DNA of 64,000 nt, taken from the NCBI GenBank assembly GCA_036873135.1, contig JAPTYO010000001.1:40882774-40946773 (forward strand). Reading direction: 5' to 3'. Position 1 is the first letter of the stretch; each line of letters begins with the position of its first letter. Below, one piece after another: positions 59,385 to 64,000 of the stretch. Source of the DNA: Clarkia xantiana subsp. parviflora. Lineage: Eukaryota > Streptophyta > Magnoliopsida > Myrtales > Onagraceae. Below the pieces are notes generated by a model. The model did not search any database and was not told the DNA's origin. It saw nothing but the letters and a program-made list of their open reading frames with translations. The translations under genes were made by a program, and so were the position numbers.

Positions 59385-60195
59385 TGATGGATATGTGTCC
59401 AATTCGGGTTCGTATTTACGTTTCGGGCCTCGCAAACACGCCGAAAATCACATCACAACTTGAAAAACGTCTCCCAAGGGGTAAAAACGGTCCGGAAGTG
59501 CATTTACGCGCATCCGGACCGGACCTCCGGATTGCTTTGCAACCCGGACCTCCGGGTTGCTTGCAATCCGGACCTCGCAGAATTGCCCAAATTCGACGAG
59601 GTCCGGATTGCACTACAGGTATTGCGCGATTACCATTTACGCGATTACCGTTACATGAAGGGAAGTCAAGTTCGCATATTACCAATGATGATGACGGTTA
59701 CCGCTTGCTTTTGGACCGTCATCAAACCGCTTTAAAACCGGGTCCGGTCTCAAGGAAGTCTATAAATAGGAGACCTTGGCCACCCATTTTCACACATCCT
59801 CTCATTTGCCCAACTTTGGTATTTTGAGCTCTGACTTCTCTCTAGAAATATTTTCTCTCTCTAGAATTACTCTTTTAGCCCTATAGTGACTTAAGCTTCG
59901 GAGAGGGCTCCGCTAGCACCACCCCCCCCCCCCCCCCCCCCCTCTCCGTGCTAGCACCGGTCCTTTGTGCAGGAATCGTCGCCCAGACATCCGGATTTGT
60001 GCACAGACCACCGCCTTCTGAGACTCGGACGTCCCCCTGAGACACAACCGCGCTTCGAGACACAAACCTTTTCGGGATCAACCGAACACTCGTCAGTGGC
60101 ACAAACCTCTTTCAGACGAAGGGTTACAGCCCGAAAACCCGCACAACCATACGAACAGACGCGTCCCCACGACCCAGTTCATCCAGGACGCAACA
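59385..60195 (+). repeat. 3' LTR, 811 bp
   Basis: Same ends as the 5' LTR, TATAAATA at 59761-59768. Only one full copy of the hairpin unit is present, and the C run is 21 bases (59922-59942) against 7 in the 5' LTR. Scattered single-base differences are few. Confidence 0.93.
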
Positions 60196-60200
60196 GTAAT

Positions 60201-60425
60201 CATTTCAATTTATGTCCAAATTTATCTTAGGTGCACATGAAACTAACTCATGTTGGTTGGATCATGCTCATTTTATGTACAATTTGACGAAAGTTGAAAC
60301 TGGTGTAGCAATTTGCTCATAAATTAAAAATTCACGTAACCAATTTAAAATTATTAATATTAAGTTCAAGTAGCTATTTATAATTGTGTCAAAATCCAAC
60401 TAGCAATTTGGTTATTAATTAATTC
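60201..60425. mobile_element. Right half of the MITE split by the LTR retrotransposon
   Basis: CATTTCAATTTATGTCCAAA, AATTTGACGAAAGTTGAAAC, AGCAATTTGCTCATAAATTA and the end CTAGCAATTTGGTTATTAAT match the right part of the MITE at 34781-35262 and continue the half that ends at 49445. Confidence 0.78.
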
Positions 60426-60592
60426 TTAAAAAACTAGATATTCCTTGAAAGCAAAATATACAATATACATATAATAAAATCTGTTGTTAAGAAGTAAATA
60501 CAATTATTAGTTTATTACCACCAATTTCCAAATAGTAACACTTATTAATATATGTCACTAAAACTTAATTAGCTTGTTGCTCATGAAATGAA

Positions 60593-62038
60593 CTAGAGGC
60601 GAGCAAGTGCGATGGATCCAAGGATGATCAGAGCTATCAAAGCTATGACAGCAAGATACGATCCGATCAAAGATCCAGATATCCTCTCACAAAAAGAGTC
60701 GTACTGTTGGCAGATCCCGACCCAGTTCGCGCTAGCGTTCCCTTTATGCGCCAAGTACACGATCGATACCGCAGCCGAAGCTCCGGCCGTCAGAAGAGCC
60801 AGCATCACCTTCATTAAATTTACGATTTCGATTATAATCGTGATTTGTAATACTCTATGTTCGAAAATATTGTTATTTGTAGGGTTGGAAAAAAAAACGG
60901 TCTGACCAGTCCGATTCAGAATTGGTCTGAAACCAAACCGTTTGGAATCCGGTCCAAGTCGAATCGGTTTCAAATATACTAGGTCTCTAAAAAGAGTGAA
61001 TCACTATTAAGAACAATAAAGTATATATTTTTGTGGAATTAGTTATATACTGAATTGTAACCGATTTAAAACTGGTTTTTATTTTTTTAAATTAGTATAA
61101 ACTTTCATTAAAAAACGGTAAGGACCTGTCCGAAATCAAAAAATTTTTTGCAGAACATTTCCAAACGGGTCTAGAACTGGTTCCAATATACCAATTCTTT
61201 TAGAATAAACCAATACTAAAAAATTAGTCTGAAACTTATCTGAGCCGGACTTTTTCCATGCCCAACCCTTGTTATTTAGTCCGATTTGGACATTAAGAAT
61301 AGTTTATGCAAAAGTGATGTAGCGGATAAAAATTTGACATATCCTATTTACCGCGTCGAGTGCAACGAGTATGATCCTGGTGACGACGATTGTAGTCGTT
61401 ATGATGTGGAACACTGACGGGGCAAGCGAAAGAACGAGATAGCCGCACACTATGGCGTTCGCGATAACGAAGAACCTGATAAATTATTAGTTATTCCATC
61501 CATAATAATATAGGATCAATCAGATAGATTATATCGGCAAATAGTTTTTATCTACAAAAACCGTTTTGTCGGTAAAATATTTCTACCGACGACATAAAAA
61601 GGTCGGTAAAAGAATAACTAATTGACGAATAATATTTTGTCGTAAATTCTTTACTAGATTTTGTCGGTCAAAATATTTGTCGACAGTACGTAGCTTCACC
61701 GATGAAACATTCTCCGGCAAAAAATTTACTTTTACTAACACAATTTTTTGCTGACGAAAGTTTTCGTCGGCAATTCATGTATTTTTTTTTTATAATGATA
61801 GTTAAAACGTTTACTTGAGTGATGGAAGGTCGTCGAACTGTGCGTTGAACTGGATGAGCGAAAATGTTATAATTGTCTGGCTAGTCGTCGCCATGGCTAT
61901 TGCGCTCCCTAGAACTGCGATAGCGGCACATAAGCGTAGAACCAAGTCAGCGATTAGGATCCCGTGGTGAAATGCTTTTTTCGGGGATTCGACCTTGGAA
62001 GGCTGACCCTCATCAGCAAGATCCAGTTCTTCCTTCAT
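60593..62038 (-). CDS. CASP: Casparian strip membrane domain protein (CASP)
   Basis: Three exons, 61815-62038, 61352-61475 and 60593-60808, close in phase to 187 residues. Four membrane helices with cytoplasmic ends: [80 protein letters not shown]. The first extracellular loop has [20 protein letters not shown] and the second [20 protein letters not shown], close to the conserved loops of true CASPs, including the Cys pair. CASPs form the membrane platform in root endodermis that guides lignin into the Casparian strip through peroxidases and ESB1. The start at 62038 gives [11 protein letters not shown] and a short Lys-containing N-terminus, as in the family. A hAT MITE sits in intron 2. Confidence 0.95.
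60879..61269. mobile_element. hAT-type MITE in CASP intron 2, 391 bp
   Basis: Ends GTAGGGTTGGAAAAA and TTTTTCCATGCCCAACCCT. A perfect 8-bp duplication TGTTATTT flanks it (60871-60878, 61270-61277). AACCG/CCGGTC subterminal words are like those of the 6343 element. Confidence 0.82.
61500..61800. repeat. Repeat with TTTTGTCGGTAAA words in CASP intron 1
   Basis: GTCGGTAAAA, ACCGACGAC, GTCGGTCAAAAT, TTTTCGTCGGCAA and complements recur many times. This is the subterminal-repeat look of a non-autonomous DNA transposon. Ends and target duplication not resolved. Confidence 0.5.
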
Positions 62039-62154
62039 GGGATTGATATGATCCTTCAAGAGTTTAAATTGAAGTGCAAGTGGTATGCAAGAGTGGAAGT
62101 AGCTAGCTAGGGTGACATTTATACTAATACTAATAGGGTGACATTCGCAATAGA

Positions 62155-62189
<35 letters not shown>

Positions 62190-62400
62190 GAATGGGCTAG
62201 TAGCGGCGACCCTGAGCTTTTCTGCTCATGGTCTGGGTTATTTCCGACCAGACTTAGCAAGCAACCAGCGCACGCACTTACCTCATCAATATAGTCCCAC
62301 CAGCAGCCTAGTATATCCAAGAGGCCTGCCCGTGCCTAGTTCTATTCGCCTCCTTATATGTCTGACGCGGTGTATAGCAGGCATGACCTGATTTTTTTAA
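62155..62400 (-). mobile_element. T-tailed SINE, 3' part
   Basis: On the minus strand the copy ends CGCCGCTACTAGCCCATTC followed by a T/A run, with the body words of the copies to its right (GGCATATAAGG, GGTGGGACTATATTGATGAG). The tRNA-like head is missing. Confidence 0.6.
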
Positions 62401-62960
62401 TAGAATTATTTATTTAATAACAAGTTGTTAACTGAACTTTTTAAAATACGAACAATTCTCAATCAAACTAATTAATACAAACTCATAATTTGCTAATTAG
62501 GTCTAAAATAAGTTCTTAATCAAACAGCAATTTATTTTAGTCCATTTGCAAATTATTATTATTTAAAAAAAAATTGCTACGAACTCCTTATACTTTGAAA
62601 GTTTAGACAGCAATTTTTTTTTATTTAACACTAATTTAAGCATCGACCAATGGGAAACAACAAAAGTGGGTTTAGGTTTGTGGTAGTATAATAATGGGAC
62701 ACGTATAAGATTAAGAACAAAGGACAGTAGTAGAATCCGACCTGCCCTATCGGCTTAGTCATAATATTTGGATTTGACTGTGTTAGACAAACTCATGCTT
62801 ACGTAGTTATTTAGGTCCTTTAACTCTTTAACACAACATTTAATACATTACTATATTTTTTTTTTTTTTTTTAAATGGGATTGTAGTTACGATTATATGT
62901 TCATCATATTAACGTAATGTTCAGACTCTTATGCTCACGATTTAGAGTTTTTTTTTTCTA
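62401..62960. other. AT-rich stretch between SINE copies
   Basis: No gene. T/A runs at 62555-62575 and 62850-62875. Confidence 0.5.
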
Positions 62961-62974
62961 ATTATTATTAGTAA

Positions 62975-63195
62975 ATAATCAGTGTGTACTGACCTCATCA
63001 ATGTATCTCCACGGATGTTGACCTGTTAAGTATAGTTCTACTCACCATTTCATATGAATGACGTTGTATGTGTGTCAGGCGAGACCTAATTTTAATCAGA
63101 TCACCGCATTGTGTCATCGAGGGGTTTCGAACTGGAACTTTAGAGTGAAATCACATGAATGCTCTTAACCACTAGACCAACATTACATGTGGTAT
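62975..63195 (-). mobile_element. T-tailed SINE, 5' part with tRNA-like head
   Basis: The minus strand has TGGTCTAGTGGTTAAGAGC (box A) and CCAGTTCGAAACCCC (box B), an RNA polymerase III promoter. The 3' part is missing. Confidence 0.68.
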
Positions 63196-63221
63196 TGATA
63201 ATTGTTATTTTTGTCAACTCA

Positions 63222-63585
63222 AGGAATAAGCTAGTAGTGGCGAATCTAAAAATATCCCGCTACATAATGTATTTGTGGGCACTCCTGCTCACACAGTCCG
63301 GGGTCTTTCTGATCATACTAATTAGTTAACAACATGTGCATGCATTGACCCCGTCAATGTAGTATCACCAGTAGACTAGTATAGTCAAGAGGGTCGACCC
63401 GTTAAGCCATGTAATTCGACTCGCTTCTTTATATGCCCGAGGCGAAATGTGGGTCAAACGGGATGTAATTTATTAAATCAGGTCACTATTAGGTGACTCC
63501 CTAATAAGTTTCAAACTTAAGCTTCATAGTCAAACTATATGAGAGTAAGCGCTCTTAACCAGTAGATTATCATTGTCGGTGGTAT
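63222..63585 (-). mobile_element. T-tailed SINE, near full length
   Basis: From the right: box A ATAATCTACTGGTTAAGAGC, box B AAGTTTGAAAC, body, and the 3' end CGCCACTACTAGCTTATTCC. About 360 bp. A further 3' piece lies at 63612-63712, inside or next to the damaged exon of the CASP paralogue. Confidence 0.68.
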
Positions 63586-63772
63586 CGATAATTAACTTTT
63601 TGCCAACAATAGGTCTGTGCAAGCTAGTAGTATTGAGCATAAATCCACCGGTTTAAGATATTTTCCGACCTGCTTAATGTACAATTAGTGCATACACCGG
63701 TACCGTCAGTATTAGAGTAATTAGCGTAATAATAAAATTTTAAAAAACGGAACAAATGACGAAATGAAGGAA

Positions 63773-64000
63773 TTAGTATAGCAATATTTTTTTTGCATTT
63801 TTGTATTCGTGGCAGATCCCGACCCAGTTCGCGCTTTCGCTCCCGTTATGCGCTAAGTAAACGATCGTCGCAGCAGCCGAAGCGCCGGCCGTAATAAGAG
63901 CAAGCATTATCTGGAAAATTCACCAAAAAAAATAAGCATTAGCTCGATTGGTAATTAATAGTGATGTTATATAGTAAGGACTTACAGATTCGAAGATGAT
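63773..64000 (-). pseudogene. Second CASP gene, truncated third exon (partial, runs off the window)
   Basis: 63986-64000 is the end of exon 2 (IIFES, donor GTAAG). 63773-63910 is exon 3: [33 protein letters not shown], about 75 percent like exon 3 of the neighbouring CASP gene at the DNA level. Similarity stops at GIC (about 63822). The frame then reads non-homologous residues to a TAA at 63773, so the second Cys of the loop and the fourth membrane helix are lost. SINE pieces lie directly beyond the break. A tandem duplicate broken by insertion is the simplest reading; the upstream exons are outside the window. Confidence 0.75.

Larger units (their letters stand above)
49446..60195 (+). mobile_element. 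Complete but pol-less LTR retrotransposon (Ty3/gypsy-related, TR-GAG type), 10.75 kb
   Basis: Both LTRs start TGATGG and end GCAACA. The target duplication is GTAAC (49441-49445) / GTAAT (60196-60200), 4 of 5. A primer-binding site follows the 5' LTR and a polypurine tract precedes the 3' LTR. The sense strand has a gag-protease frame; no reverse transcriptase, RNase H or integrase motif is seen in the remaining 6 kb. The minus strand has a multi-exon gene with a tandem-repeat array upstream. LTRs look about 97 percent alike apart from repeat-length changes, so insertion is recent. The organisation suggests a non-autonomous element mobilised by a relative, probably of the Tat lineage, where antisense frames near the 3' LTR are known. 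Confidence 0.9.

Overview
This window is nuclear DNA of a flowering plant, most likely a eudicot. Genes are split by many short AT-rich GT-AG introns. The proteins are plant-specific (a plastid LSMT methyltransferase, an R2R3-MYB, a Casparian-strip CASP protein), and the spacers are full of MITEs, SINEs, Helitron ends and an LTR retrotransposon. I found no tRNA, rRNA, CRISPR array or bacterial-style operon. The species cannot be named from the sequence.

Layout. 281-775 (+): last two exons of a plant O-fucosyltransferase-like gene. 2224-6124 (-): a complete six-exon SET-domain LSMT gene. 6343-7369: two abutting MITEs. 8026-15283: gene debris, namely a broken LACS8/9-like acyl-CoA synthetase, a mitochondrial rps1-like fragment, three exons like the U2AF large subunit, and a Ty3/gypsy gag fragment. 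17658-20817 (-): a complete R2R3-MYB of the MIXTA/MYB16 type. 21000-26450: repeats. 26832-29502 (+): an intact cytosolic HSP90. 29989-35262: more MITEs and a Helitron end. 35424-44490 (-): a 21-exon EMB1579/RSA1 (CCAR1-like) gene with three MITEs in its introns. 45187-49445: AT-rich, without genes. 49446-60195: a 10.75-kb LTR retrotransposon nested in a MITE. 60593-62038 (-): a complete CASP gene. 63773-64000 (-): a damaged CASP paralogue running off the window.

The most unusual region is the retrotransposon. It has near-identical LTRs, a primer-binding site and a polypurine tract, but no visible reverse transcriptase, RNase H or integrase. Its sense strand encodes a 1000-residue Gag-protease whose protease motif has lost its catalytic Asp. 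A second, diverged Gag-like module and zinc-finger-like motif follow. The opposite strand carries a multi-exon coiled-coil gene. Upstream of that gene lies a 13-copy, 19-bp tandem array in which nearly every unit holds a WRKY W-box and a CGCG box. It looks like a trans-mobilised element with its own inducible-looking antisense gene.

The host genes are unrelated housekeeping or developmental loci and do not form a pathway. Exon coordinates below were worked out by hand from splice signals and reading phase. For LSMT, MYB, HSP90, EMB1579 and CASP every junction closes in frame.
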